This document shows, in pieces, positions 28,298 through 36,532 of a stretch of 64,000 nt of DNA; position 1 is the first letter of the stretch; every line of letters begins with the position of its first letter. Where the stretch lies: assembly GCA_963720695.1 (NCBI GenBank), contig CAVRGG010000001.1, positions 806,001 to 870,000 of the forward strand, given 5' to 3'. The notes under the pieces were generated by a model. It was not told where the DNA came from and searched no databases. It saw only the letters and a program-made list of their open reading frames with translations. The stretch comes from UBA668 sp963720695. GTDB lineage: Bacteria > Actinomycetota > Acidimicrobiia > Acidimicrobiales > Ilumatobacteraceae. A program made the position numbers and the translations under genes.

Positions 28298-28896
28298 GCC
28301 TCCCGCTCGACCAGATCATCCGTCAACGACGGATGACCCGCCAGTTCGACACTCGTCCCCTCGACGAAGGGACCGTCGTCGAACTGCTCGATCTCGCCCG
28401 TCGCGCCCCGTCGGCCGGCTACAGCCAGGGGGTCCACTTCCTCGCGCTCACCGGCGACGCACTCGGTGCGTTCTGGCGGACGACGGGTGCCGACGAGTGG
28501 TTCGGGTCGGTCCAGGACGGCGTGCTCAACGCCCCGGTCGTCGTGCTGCCGCTCGCCGATCCCGACGCCTACACCTCGCGGTACAGCGAGGGCGACAAGG
28601 CAGGGCACGGGCTCGAGCTGGCGGAGAACTGGGACGTCCCGTTCTGGATCACCGATGCGGCGATGGCGACCCAGAACCTGCTGTTGCTGGCCCAGGATCG
28701 TGGGCTGGGGGCGCTGTACTTCGGGATCTTCCGCAACGCCCGCCAGGCGCTCGACGAACTCGGCGTGCCGCCGCACGTGCTGCAGGTCGGCGCCGTGGCG
28801 CTCGGTCATCGCGCCGTCGAGGACCGCCCCAGCGGGTCGGCCACGACTCGTCCGCGTCGGTCCACGGTCGAGGTCGTCCACCACAACCACTGGTGA
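28294..28896 (+). CDS. Nitroreductase-family FMN oxidoreductase
   Basis: FMN-dependent oxidoreductase of the nitroreductase fold; physiological substrate unknown. The N-terminal motif IIRQRRMTRQFDTRPLD is typical, followed by LLDLARRAPSAGYSQG and a later LLLAQDRGLGALYFGIF. The first ATG (28333) would remove the helix that normally opens the family. A CTG at 28294 overlaps the preceding stop as CTGA and restores it, so I use that start (200 residues). It is the first of three nitroreductase-family genes in the window. Confidence 0.78.
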   Translation: MSLPLDQIIRQRRMTRQFDTRPLDEGTVVELLDLARRAPSAGYSQGVHFLALTGDALGAFWRTTGADEWFGSVQDGVLNAPVVVLPLADPDAYTSRYSEGDKAGHGLELAENWDVPFWITDAAMATQNLLLLAQDRGLGALYFGIFRNARQALDELGVPPHVLQVGAVALGHRAVEDRPSGSATTRPRRSTVEVVHHNHW

Positions 28897-28933
28897 CGGT
28901 TGCTCCGAGACGATCCCGGCGAGAGTCGACGAC

Positions 28934-28949
28934 TAGCTTGACGCTCATG
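28934..28949 (+). promoter_or_regulatory. TAGCTT box seven bases before the DUF35 ATG
   Basis: TAGCTT at 28934-28939, seven bases, then ATG. This is the leaderless arrangement found at many genes here; no ribosome-binding site is seen. Confidence 0.5.
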
Positions 28950-29342
28950 GCGAATCAGATCCCCCTCGTCGACTACTTGGTGCTCGACGAATCCCCTCAC
29001 CTCACGGCATGCGAGTGCACGTCCTGCGGCGCCCGCTACTTCGGCCGACGCAACGCCTGCGCGAGTTGCAGCGCGACCGAGTTCAAGGACGTCGCCCTGT
29101 CCAGCGACGGCATCGTGAAGGCGTTCTCGATCGTCACGTTCGCCGCACCGGGCGTCCCGGTGCCGTTCGTGTCGGCGATCATCGACTGCGAAGGCACCAG
29201 CGTTCGCGCCAACATCATCAACTGCGAGCCGTCACCCGAGGTCGTGCATCTCGGGATGAAGGTGCGCCTCGCCACGTACGTACTCGGCACCGACGACAAC
29301 GGTGTCGAGGCCATCGGCTTCGGCTTCGAGCCCCAGGACTGA
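28947..29342 (+). CDS. DUF35 zinc-ribbon/OB-fold protein, thiolase partner
   Basis: A 131-residue protein with a rubredoxin-like zinc ribbon (CECTSCGARYFGRRNACASC) followed by an OB-fold domain. Such proteins form complexes with SCP-x/Ltp-type thiolases and aldolases and are thought to position acyl-CoA; the ChsH2-Ltp2 pair of steroid side-chain degradation is the known example. The thiolase-like gene 15 bases downstream fits such a complex. Confidence 0.88.
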   Translation: MANQIPLVDYLVLDESPHLTACECTSCGARYFGRRNACASCSATEFKDVALSSDGIVKAFSIVTFAAPGVPVPFVSAIIDCEGTSVRANIINCEPSPEVVHLGMKVRLATYVLGTDDNGVEAIGFGFEPQD

Positions 29343-29357
29343 GCAAAGGACACTGAC

Positions 29358-30563
29358 ATGAGCGACGACATCTGGATCCTCGGCATCACGATGACCAAGT
29401 TCGGGAAGCACCCGGACAAGGACACCGTCGACCTCGCCTCCGAAGCCGCCATGGCGGCGCTCAAGGACGGCGGCGTCACCATGAAGGACATGGGCATCCT
29501 CGCCGCCGGCTGCCTGATGCAGTCCAACGCGGGCATCGGCCAGCAACTGCAGAAGCAGATCGGCCAGACCGGCATCCCGGTCTACAACGTCGCCAACGCC
29601 TGCGCCACGGGAGCGACCGCCCTGCGCACGGCGATCATGGCCGTCAAGTCGGGCGAGGTCGACATGGGCCTGGCCGTCGGGGTCGAGAAGCTCGCCGGCG
29701 CCGGACTCCTCGGTGCGGGTGGCCGCCCCAAGAGCGACAAGAACGAGTGGGTCCCCTCCGGGCGCTTCGGTGCGGTCACCGCCACCGACGGCCGGATCGG
29801 TACCGAGAGCATGCCCGGTGTGTTCGCTCAGGTCGGCATGGAGTACGGCCACAAGTACGGCGGCACCAGCTTCGAGCTGTTCGCGAAGATCGCCGAGAAG
29901 AACCACGCCCACAGCACGCTGAACCCGCTGGCCGCGTACACCAAGAAGATGACGCTCGAAGAGATCATGAACGACGTCATGATCGCCTACCCGAACACGC
30001 GCAGCATGTGCTCCGCGAACTGCGACGGTGCCGCCGCCGCCGTGGTCGTGAGCGACGCAAAGTTGAAGACGCTGTCACTGGAACAGCAGCGACGGGCGAT
30101 CAAGATCAAGGCGTCCGTGCTCACCAGTGATCCGTACGAGGAGGGTTGCCAGGTGCTGCCGAACGTCAACACGCTCACCCGCAACGCGGCGAGGCAGGCG
30201 TACGAGGCCGCAGGGGTCGGACCCCAGGATCTCGACCTGGTCGAACTCCACGACTGCTTCGCCACCGCCGAGCTCGTGCACTACGACAACCTCATGCTCT
30301 GCGAGGAAGGCGGCGCCGCCGACTTCTTCAACAGCGGCGCGACCTGGCGCACCGGGTCGATGCCGGTGAACGTCTCGGGTGGCCTGGAGAGCAAGGGTCA
30401 CCCCATCGCGGCCACCGGCATCGCCAACATCTGGGAGGTCTGCCACCACCTGCGCGGCGAGGCGGGCGACCGTCAGATCGAGGGCGCCAAGGTGGGCATG
30501 GCCCACGTCATCGGCCTCGGCTCCGCCTGCGGCCTGCACATCCTGGAGCGCTCCGGCCTCTAG
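29358..30563 (+). CDS. SCP-x/lipid-transfer-type thiolase
   Basis: Thiolase-fold protein of 401 residues. Cys in NVANACATGATAL, His in ELHDCFATAEL and the GHPIAATG motif match the three thiolase positions. It belongs to the group often annotated lipid-transfer protein or acetyl-CoA acetyltransferase, pairing with DUF35 proteins. Role could be thiolytic or retro-aldol cleavage of a branched or steroid acyl-CoA; the substrate cannot be deduced. Its TAG stop shares the CTAG palindrome with the stop of the convergent lipoprotein gene. Confidence 0.88.
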   Translation: MSDDIWILGITMTKFGKHPDKDTVDLASEAAMAALKDGGVTMKDMGILAAGCLMQSNAGIGQQLQKQIGQTGIPVYNVANACATGATALRTAIMAVKSGEVDMGLAVGVEKLAGAGLLGAGGRPKSDKNEWVPSGRFGAVTATDGRIGTESMPGVFAQVGMEYGHKYGGTSFELFAKIAEKNHAHSTLNPLAAYTKKMTLEEIMNDVMIAYPNTRSMCSANCDGAAAAVVVSDAKLKTLSLEQQRRAIKIKASVLTSDPYEEGCQVLPNVNTLTRNAARQAYEAAGVGPQDLDLVELHDCFATAELVHYDNLMLCEEGGAADFFNSGATWRTGSMPVNVSGGLESKGHPIAATGIANIWEVCHHLRGEAGDRQIEGAKVGMAHVIGLGSACGLHILERSGL

Positions 30564-31051
30564 TTCGGGCAGGTCTTGTCGAAGTAGGCCTGGATGTTGT
30601 TGGAGGCCGCCTCGACGTCGGGCGTGCCGAGGTCGCGGATCGCCTGTTGCACCGCGCCCGAGGTCATGTCGTTGCCGTTCTCCTGCATGACCTTGGCCAA
30701 GCTGCTGACGGCGGCGGAGATCACGGCCACGTCGTCCTTCAGGTCGTCGGGCACCTTGGACTGGACGTCACCGAACACCTTCTCCAGGTCGAGCGACTGG
30801 CCGTTGGGCACGAACGCCTGTGCCATCGCCTTGCTGAAAGAGAGTGCGATGGCCTTGCACTCCTCGGTCAGATTGCCGATGTTCGGGATCGTGATGTCGC
30901 CGCCGCCGACCATGGTGTCGCCCGAGGCTGCTGCGGTGGTGGTGTCGGCGCCGGCCTTCGACGGCGACGAGGTCGAACTGTCGCTGCCGCACGCGCTGAA
31001 CGTGAGCAGCGCGGTGGCGGCGAGGCCGAGTGCGAGGATGGGACGCTTCAT
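30560..31051 (-). CDS. Predicted lipoprotein of unknown function
   Basis: A 163-residue exported protein. The signal peptide KRPILALGLAATALL ends in a lipobox FSAC. A Ser/Thr/Ala linker leads into a helical domain (about 75-160) with two more cysteines (EECKAIAL and the C-terminal DKTCPN) that could form a disulphide. GGAG lies six bases before the ATG. No family is recognised. The stop codon shares CTAG with the convergent thiolase gene. Confidence 0.8.
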   Translation of the reverse strand: MKRPILALGLAATALLTFSACGSDSSTSSPSKAGADTTTAAASGDTMVGGGDITIPNIGNLTEECKAIALSFSKAMAQAFVPNGQSLDLEKVFGDVQSKVPDDLKDDVAVISAAVSSLAKVMQENGNDMTSGAVQQAIRDLGTPDVEAASNNIQAYFDKTCPN

Positions 31052-31073
31052 GGGGTGCTCCAGTTCGGTGGGG

Positions 31074-33050
31074 TCAACGGAGTTGATCGGCAAGTTCGGC
31101 GATGGACTGAACCGGGAGTTGGCAGACGTGCCCACGGCAGACGAACGCCATCCCGTCGCCGCGATCTTCCCACAGTGGACCCGGGTACGGCTCTCCCCAT
31201 GCCAGCACGGCGTCGGGGAGCCACCGCTGCTGGACCGAGACCACCAGGTCGCGACGCTCGCCGGTGATCACGACCTCGGTCGTCCCCTCGTTGCGAACGG
31301 CGACGGCGGCGAGTGCCTGGGAGAACGCTCCCGGCGCCTGGGGCATCGCCCGACCGAGGAGACGCAGGATCTGATCCGCCTGATTCGTGTACCTGGCCTC
31401 GCCGGTGAGCGCGCCGAGGCGGTACAGCGCCCAGGCGGCGGTCGAGTTCGCCGACGGCGTGGCGTTGTCGAGCAGGTCCTTCTGCCGCGCGACCAGGTGC
31501 TCGCCATCGTCGGGCGAGGTGAACAACCCGCCCCGATCGAGGTCCCAGAAGTGGTCGAGCATGGTGTCGGCCACCTGGCACGCCTCGCCGATCCAGCGGG
31601 CCTGGCCGGTGAGCTCGGCGAGCCGCGTGAACCCGTCGACCAGACAGGCGTGATCGGCGGCCAGGGCGTCGTGGCGAGCCGGGGGAGTGCCGGTCGCATG
31701 CCATGAGCGGTGCCATCGGCCGTCGCGGCGGCGCAATTCCCGGACGAGGAACTCGCCGTTGGCGATCGCTGCGGCGGTCCAGTCCTCGCGCTGGAACAAC
31801 GCGGCCGCCTCGCACAGCGACGACAGCATGAGCCCGTTCCACTCGGCGAGCACCTTGTCGTCGAGCCCAGGTCGGGCGCGTTGCTCACGCGCCTCGAACA
31901 GGCGCTGGCGGGCGACCTCGATCAGCGGTGGGCGCATCCATTCGCCGCGATGGTGCAGCCGAGCGGGAATCGTCCTGCCCTCGAAATTGCCGGCGTCGGT
32001 GAACTCGTACCACTCGAGCACGGCGTCGGTGGCATCGCCGAGCACATCACGCACTTCCTGGGGAGTCCACGTGTGGAAGAGGCCCTCGTGCCCATGTCCG
32101 TGTTCGTCGGGGGAGTCGGCGTCCTCCGCGCTGTAGAAGCCGCCGTCGGGATGACGCAGGTCCCGCAGCACGTAGCCGATCGTCTCCTCGACCACCTGTC
32201 GATAGCGTGGCTCGTCGAGCAGGACCGCGGCGTGCGCGTAGACGCGCACGAGAAGGGCCTGGTCGTAGAGCATCTTCTCGAAGTGGGGCACGAGCCACAT
32301 CTCGTCGACCGAGTAACGGGCGAACCCGCCGCCGATGTGGTCGTACATCCCGCCACTCGCCATCGCGTCGAGCGAGGTGGTGAGGATGACCCGAGCGTCG
32401 TCGCCTGCTCCCGCCTGCACCGCGCGGGCGATGAGGTCGAGGCTCATCGTGGACGGGAACTTCGGCGCAGGTCCGAAGCCGCCCCATCGAGGGTCGAAGG
32501 TCTGGGCGAGGTGGTGCAGCCCGGCGTTGACGAGGTCCATCCCGGGGACGTCGTCGACGGGCGTCACCGTCGCCGTGCGGCGCAGCGCCTCTCCCAGTGC
32601 GGCGACGTTCTGCTGCACATCGGCCGGTCGGGTGCGCCACACATCGTCGATCGCCGCCATCAACTGCAGGAACTGCGGCTTGGGGAAGTAGGTGCCCCCG
32701 TAGAAGGGGTCACCGGAGGGCGTGAGGAACACGGTCATGGGCCAGCCACCGCGCCCGGTCATGGCCTGCACGGCATCCATGTAGATCGAGTCGACGTCGG
32801 GTCGTTCCTCTCGGTCGACCTTCACGTTCACGAACAGGCGATTCATGGTCTCGGCGGTCTCGGCGTCCTCGAAACACTCGTGGGCCATCACATGGCACCA
32901 GTGGCACGCGGAATAGCCCACGGACAGCAGGATCGGGACGTTGCGCTCGACCGCTGCGGCGAACGCGGACGGCCCCCAGGCGTACCAGTCGACAGGGTTG
33001 TCCCGGTGCTGGCGCAGGTAGGGCGAGGTCTCGTCGGCGAGGCGATTCAC
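31074..33050 (-). CDS. DUF255 thioredoxin-domain protein (YyaL/SPATA20 family)
   Basis: A 658-residue cytoplasmic protein. The N-terminal thioredoxin-like domain opens with NRLADETSPYLRQH and has CHWCHVM as a CxxC site. The rest is an (alpha/alpha)6 barrel resembling glycan epimerases, with WNGLMLSSL and QKDLLDNATPSANS. The biochemical role of the family is unknown. GTG start is preceded by TAGGTT (33063-33058) and seven bases, a leaderless pattern. It is divergent from the lipoprotein gene at 33116. Confidence 0.9.
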   Translation of the reverse strand: MNRLADETSPYLRQHRDNPVDWYAWGPSAFAAAVERNVPILLSVGYSACHWCHVMAHECFEDAETAETMNRLFVNVKVDREERPDVDSIYMDAVQAMTGRGGWPMTVFLTPSGDPFYGGTYFPKPQFLQLMAAIDDVWRTRPADVQQNVAALGEALRRTATVTPVDDVPGMDLVNAGLHHLAQTFDPRWGGFGPAPKFPSTMSLDLIARAVQAGAGDDARVILTTSLDAMASGGMYDHIGGGFARYSVDEMWLVPHFEKMLYDQALLVRVYAHAAVLLDEPRYRQVVEETIGYVLRDLRHPDGGFYSAEDADSPDEHGHGHEGLFHTWTPQEVRDVLGDATDAVLEWYEFTDAGNFEGRTIPARLHHRGEWMRPPLIEVARQRLFEAREQRARPGLDDKVLAEWNGLMLSSLCEAAALFQREDWTAAAIANGEFLVRELRRRDGRWHRSWHATGTPPARHDALAADHACLVDGFTRLAELTGQARWIGEACQVADTMLDHFWDLDRGGLFTSPDDGEHLVARQKDLLDNATPSANSTAAWALYRLGALTGEARYTNQADQILRLLGRAMPQAPGAFSQALAAVAVRNEGTTEVVITGERRDLVVSVQQRWLPDAVLAWGEPYPGPLWEDRGDGMAFVCRGHVCQLPVQSIAELADQLR

Positions 33051-33115
33051 CCCAGCGAACCTAGCGGCCCGATCGCGGCTTGGCGGCGGGTGCTGCGTGT
33101 GGCAACCTCTCGGCC

Positions 33116-33778
33116 GTGCGCCTCGCCCCCACTCGACCGGCCCTGATCACCGGAGTGTCGTGCGTCGCCGTGGGCCTCCTGGTGGCCCTGACGGCGTGCA
33201 GCGACGGCGGCACCGCCGGCACGGGGACGTTGGTGCCCTTCGACAGTGGGCTCGTCTCGACGTCGACCATCGTGATCTCGCCCTCGACCACCTCGACGAC
33301 CACCTCGGCACCGGCCACCACCGCAGTGCCGTTCACCACGTCCACGCCCACGACGCTGCTCGCGCCGGTGTCGACCACGGCTGTCCAGAGCGGCGCGCCC
33401 GGAATTCCGACCACCGGGCCCTTTGCGTCGACGCCGCCGCCGGAGAGCACACTGTCGCCCGATCTTCCCGGACCCCCGATGATGGGGTGCGTGGACGCGC
33501 CTTCGTCGCCGGCGACCGTCGAGTTGGCGATCGACAACGACACGGTGACCTATGCGGGAGCGGTCGTCCCCTGCGTACGGCTGCTCGGCACGCAGCGACT
33601 GGCGGTGCGCAACGTGTCCCAGTTCCCGGCGTCGGTCACCATCGGTGACTCGGTCCGCGACCTCGCCGCGGGTGCCGTCGTGAGCACCACGATGCGGCCG
33701 ACGTACGGGTTCGGCGACACGTTCGACGTCGTCGTCGATCCGCTCGGAGTGGTCGTGGTCGTCCAGGTCCTGTCCTGA
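33116..33778 (+). CDS. Predicted lipoprotein, Thr/Pro-rich
   Basis: A 220-residue exported protein. An N-terminal hydrophobic stretch (VSCVAVGLLVAL) ends in the lipobox LTAC. A Ser/Thr/Pro-rich spacer (about 35-130) is typical of surface-exposed linkers. The C-terminal domain of about 85 residues is beta-rich, with two cysteines (MMGCVDAP, VVPCVRLL). No family is recognised. GTG start follows CAACCT and seven bases. Confidence 0.75.
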   Translation: MRLAPTRPALITGVSCVAVGLLVALTACSDGGTAGTGTLVPFDSGLVSTSTIVISPSTTSTTTSAPATTAVPFTTSTPTTLLAPVSTTAVQSGAPGIPTTGPFASTPPPESTLSPDLPGPPMMGCVDAPSSPATVELAIDNDTVTYAGAVVPCVRLLGTQRLAVRNVSQFPASVTIGDSVRDLAAGAVVSTTMRPTYGFGDTFDVVVDPLGVVVVVQVLS

Positions 33779-33796
33779 CCGCGCACCCTCCGTGGT

Positions 33797-34564
33797 TCAC
33801 ACTCCGGTGGAGTGGAAGCCACCGTCGACATGGATCATCTCGCCGGTGGTCATCGGGAACCAGTCGCTGAGCAACGCCACACATGCCTTGGCGACAGCGC
33901 TGGAGTCGGTGACGTCCCAGCCGAGCGGCGCACGGTCGTCCCAGACGTCCTCGAACTTCTTGAAGCCGGGGATGCTCTTGGCGGCCATGGTCTTCACGGG
34001 GCCCGCCGCGATCAGGTTGCTCCGGATGCCCTTCGGTCCGAGTTCCTTGGCCAGGTAGCGGTTGACGCTCTCCAGAGCGCTCTTGGCCACGCCCATCCAG
34101 TTGTACGCGGGCCACGCCACGGTGTTGTCGAAGTCCAGCCCGACGAACGACCCGCCGGCGGTCATCAGCGGTACGAACGCCTCTGCGAGTGCCTTCAGGG
34201 AATAGGCGCTGATGTGGAGGGCGACCGACACGTCGGCCCACTGTGGCGCCATGAAGTCGTCACCGAGGCAGGCCTCGGGGGCGAAGCCGATGCTGTGCAG
34301 CACACCGTCGACGCTGCCCCATTTGGCCGCCAACTCGTCGCGCACGGCCACGAGGTGATCGGGCTGGGTGACGTCGAGTTCGTAGACGTCGACCGGTGAG
34401 GGCAGCTTGCGGCCCGTCCGCTGGGTGAGGCTCAGCGCTCGACCGGCGCCCGTGAGCACGATGTTGGCGCCCTCCTGCTGAGCGAGTGCCGCGACACCGT
34501 AGGCCAGCGAGGCATCGGTGAGGACGCCGGTGATCACGATGTTCTTGCCGTCGAGGAGACCCAT
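33797..34564 (-). CDS. fabI: Enoyl-ACP reductase FabI (InhA-like)
   Basis: NADH-dependent reductase of the last step of the fatty-acid elongation cycle. The protein has 255 residues. It has the FabI-type dinucleotide loop (ITGVLTDASLAYG), LHSIGFAPE, the Tyr/Lys pair in YNWMGVAKSAL (Tyr-x6-Lys) and the substrate-loop region IAAGPVKTMAAKSIPGF. The sequence is closer in style to mycobacterial InhA than to E. coli FabI. Start is ATG 34564, with TACGAT-N7 upstream; longer versions would run through that promoter and into the divergent npdG. Confidence 0.95.
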   Translation of the reverse strand: MGLLDGKNIVITGVLTDASLAYGVAALAQQEGANIVLTGAGRALSLTQRTGRKLPSPVDVYELDVTQPDHLVAVRDELAAKWGSVDGVLHSIGFAPEACLGDDFMAPQWADVSVALHISAYSLKALAEAFVPLMTAGGSFVGLDFDNTVAWPAYNWMGVAKSALESVNRYLAKELGPKGIRSNLIAAGPVKTMAAKSIPGFKKFEDVWDDRAPLGWDVTDSSAVAKACVALLSDWFPMTTGEMIHVDGGFHSTGV

Positions 34565-34577
34565 GCGCCTGATCGTA
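34562..34577 (-). promoter_or_regulatory. TACGAT box seven bases before fabI ATG
   Basis: On the minus strand TACGAT (34577-34572), seven bases, then the fabI ATG. This is a leaderless arrangement; no ribosome-binding site is present. Confidence 0.55.
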
Positions 34578-34646
34578 CTCACGGTGCGGCATCCGGCCGG
34601 CGAAGTGGCCTTCGATTCGACCGACCGCGTGTGCAAGGCTGACCCG

Positions 34647-35360
34647 ATGCGCATCGGCATCTTGGGAGGAACCGGCCCGGCGGGCTCTGCACTCGCGGCG
34701 CGGTTGGCGTCGGTGGGCTACGAGGCGGTCATCGGTTCGCGATCGAAGTACCGAGCGATGGAAGCCCGCGACAGCCAGGTCGAGAAGTGGCCGGCGCTGG
34801 CGCCACTGCTGAGCTTCGGTGACAACGCGGCTGCCGCTGCGTGCGACCTGGTGGTGATCGCCACTCCGTGGGACTCGGCCGCGACCACGGCCCAGGAGAA
34901 CGAAGCAGCACTCGAGGGAAAGATCTTGGTCAGCATGGCCAACGCGCTGGTGCGGGTGGGGCACGAGTTCCAACCGCTCGTCCCGCCGAGGGGCAGTGTG
35001 GCGGCGCACGTCCAGGCGGCGATGCCCCGATGCCGTGTGGTGGCCGCCTTCCACCACCTGCCGGCCACCGAGCTCGGTCACATCGGCGAACCGATCGACA
35101 GCGACGTGCTCATCTGTGGCGACGACGCCGATGCCGTGCGCACGATCAGCGAGATCGTCGCCAAGATCCCGGGTTGCCGACCGCTCGATTCTGGTGAGCT
35201 GTCGAACGCGATGGCGATCGAGGCCTTCACCGCGGTGCTCCTGCAGCTCAACGTCCGCTACAAGACTCGCGTGGCACCCAAACTCACCGGGATCAGGCGT
35301 GATCCGCGGGCACCCAAGCCCGCCGCTGCAGACGGTGAGCCGGTAGCGTCGCACTCGTGA
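34647..35360 (+). CDS. npdG: NADPH-dependent F420 reductase
   Basis: Transfers hydride between NADPH and cofactor F420. The protein has 237 residues. The N-terminal Rossmann loop reads MRIGILGGTGPAGSAL, followed by VIGSRSKYRA (NADPH phosphate contact) and DLVVIATPWDS. The C-terminal part has AFHHLPATELG and SNAMAIEAFTAVLL, typical of the F420H2:NADP oxidoreductase family. ATG 34647 starts the Rossmann strand directly. It implies F420 use, supported by the LLM-type gene at 54.7 kb. The stop overlaps the next start as GTGA. Confidence 0.9.
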   Translation: MRIGILGGTGPAGSALAARLASVGYEAVIGSRSKYRAMEARDSQVEKWPALAPLLSFGDNAAAAACDLVVIATPWDSAATTAQENEAALEGKILVSMANALVRVGHEFQPLVPPRGSVAAHVQAAMPRCRVVAAFHHLPATELGHIGEPIDSDVLICGDDADAVRTISEIVAKIPGCRPLDSGELSNAMAIEAFTAVLLQLNVRYKTRVAPKLTGIRRDPRAPKPAAADGEPVASHS

Positions 35361-36478
35361 CGATGCGCCTGTACGACACCGCCCGCCAGGCCGTGGTGCC
35401 GTTCGAGCCGGGGGAACAGGTGCTCATGTACACCTGCGGCATCACGCCGTACGACGCCACCCATCTCGGACATGCCTCCACCTTCATCCAGTACGACGTG
35501 CTCCAACGGCGACTGATCGACCGGGGACACAGCGTCAAGTGCGTGCGCAACGTCACCGACGTCGACGACCCGTTGTTCGCGAAGGCGCGCGAGCTCGGCG
35601 TGCACTACCTCGATCTCGCGGCCGGCGAAGAAGCCAGGTTCGAACGAGACATGGAGGCGCTCCACGCACTGCCGGTGCACAGCACGCCGCGTGCATCGTC
35701 GGCCATCCCCGACATCCGTGGCTTCATCGGCATGGTGCTGGACCGGGGCTTCGCCTACGAGGCCGGTGGCAGCGTGTACTTCGACGTCACCGAGTTCCCG
35801 ACGTTCGGCTCGCTGAGCCACTACAGCCACGACGAGATGATCGACTATGCCCGCGAGCGCGGTGGTCAGGTCGACGATCCCAACAAGCGGCATCCGCTCG
35901 ACTTCGTGCTGTGGCATCCGTCGGCGCCCGACGAGCCGAGCTGGGACACCCTGTGGGGTCCCGGTCGGCCCGGCTGGCACATCGAGTGCAGCGCGTTGGC
36001 CCTGCGCGAGCTCGGCACCACGATCGATCTCCACGGCGGGGGCAGCGACCTCATCTTCCCCCACCACGAATGCGAGCTCGCCCAGAGCGAGGCTGCCACC
36101 GGCGAACCGTTCGTCAAGCACTGGATGCACGTGGCGATGGTGTACATGAACGGGCACAAGATGTCCAAGAGCCTCGGCAACCTCGTGTTCGTCGATGCGC
36201 TGCGCGCCACCTGGGATCCTCGTTCGATCCGGCTGGCGATCATCGAGCACCACTACCGACGCGAGTGGGAGTGGGACGACTCGCTGATGCCACGCAATGC
36301 CGCTCGGCTGGAGTCATGGCGACAGGGCGGCCATGCCGAATGTGGTGTCATCGACGACGTTCGAGCAGCCCTCGACGACGACCTCGACACGCCAGGTGCC
36401 ATCGCCGCGATCGATGCCGCTGCGGGGCAGGGATTCGGAGTGCACGACGCGGCGTCGCTGCTCGGCGTGCAACTCTGA
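35357..36478 (+). CDS. mshC: Mycothiol ligase MshC-type (CysRS-like)
   Basis: Class I synthetase fold. At 373 residues it lacks the C-terminal tRNA-binding part of cysteinyl-tRNA synthetase (about 460). The motif MYTCGITPYDATHLGHA and the KMSKS loop GHKMSKSLGNLVFV match MshC, which joins cysteine to GlcN-inositol in mycothiol synthesis. Zn ligands would be Cys in YTCG and HIEC with HHECE. The GTG start overlaps npdG; ATG 35363 is possible. A truncated CysRS is the main alternative, but the motif context favours MshC. Confidence 0.88.
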   Translation: MTMRLYDTARQAVVPFEPGEQVLMYTCGITPYDATHLGHASTFIQYDVLQRRLIDRGHSVKCVRNVTDVDDPLFAKARELGVHYLDLAAGEEARFERDMEALHALPVHSTPRASSAIPDIRGFIGMVLDRGFAYEAGGSVYFDVTEFPTFGSLSHYSHDEMIDYARERGGQVDDPNKRHPLDFVLWHPSAPDEPSWDTLWGPGRPGWHIECSALALRELGTTIDLHGGGSDLIFPHHECELAQSEAATGEPFVKHWMHVAMVYMNGHKMSKSLGNLVFVDALRATWDPRSIRLAIIEHHYRREWEWDDSLMPRNAARLESWRQGGHAECGVIDDVRAALDDDLDTPGAIAAIDAAAGQGFGVHDAASLLGVQL

Positions 36479-36493
36479 CCGACCCGTCGTGGC

Positions 36494-36532
36494 TATGATC
36501 CGCGCATGTCGTTGGGGGTGTTCGTCGGGTGA
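36494..36532 (+). CDS. Possible leaderless 8-codon upstream ORF before plsC
   Basis: TATGAT at 36494-36499 is followed by six bases and ATG 36506. The ATG opens a reading frame of eight codons (MSLGVFVG) ending in TGA 36530-36532, which overlaps the GTG start of the acyltransferase (GTGA). The promoter spacing equals that of the leaderless genes in this window. It could bring ribosomes to a start that lacks a ribosome-binding site. The coding part is 36506-36532. Confidence 0.35.
   Translation, partial: YDPRMSLGVFVG

Noticed and set aside
35357..36478. Cysteinyl-tRNA synthetase
   Set aside because: Too short and lacking the C-terminal tRNA-binding part; the ITPYDATHLGHA motif is that of mycothiol ligase MshC.
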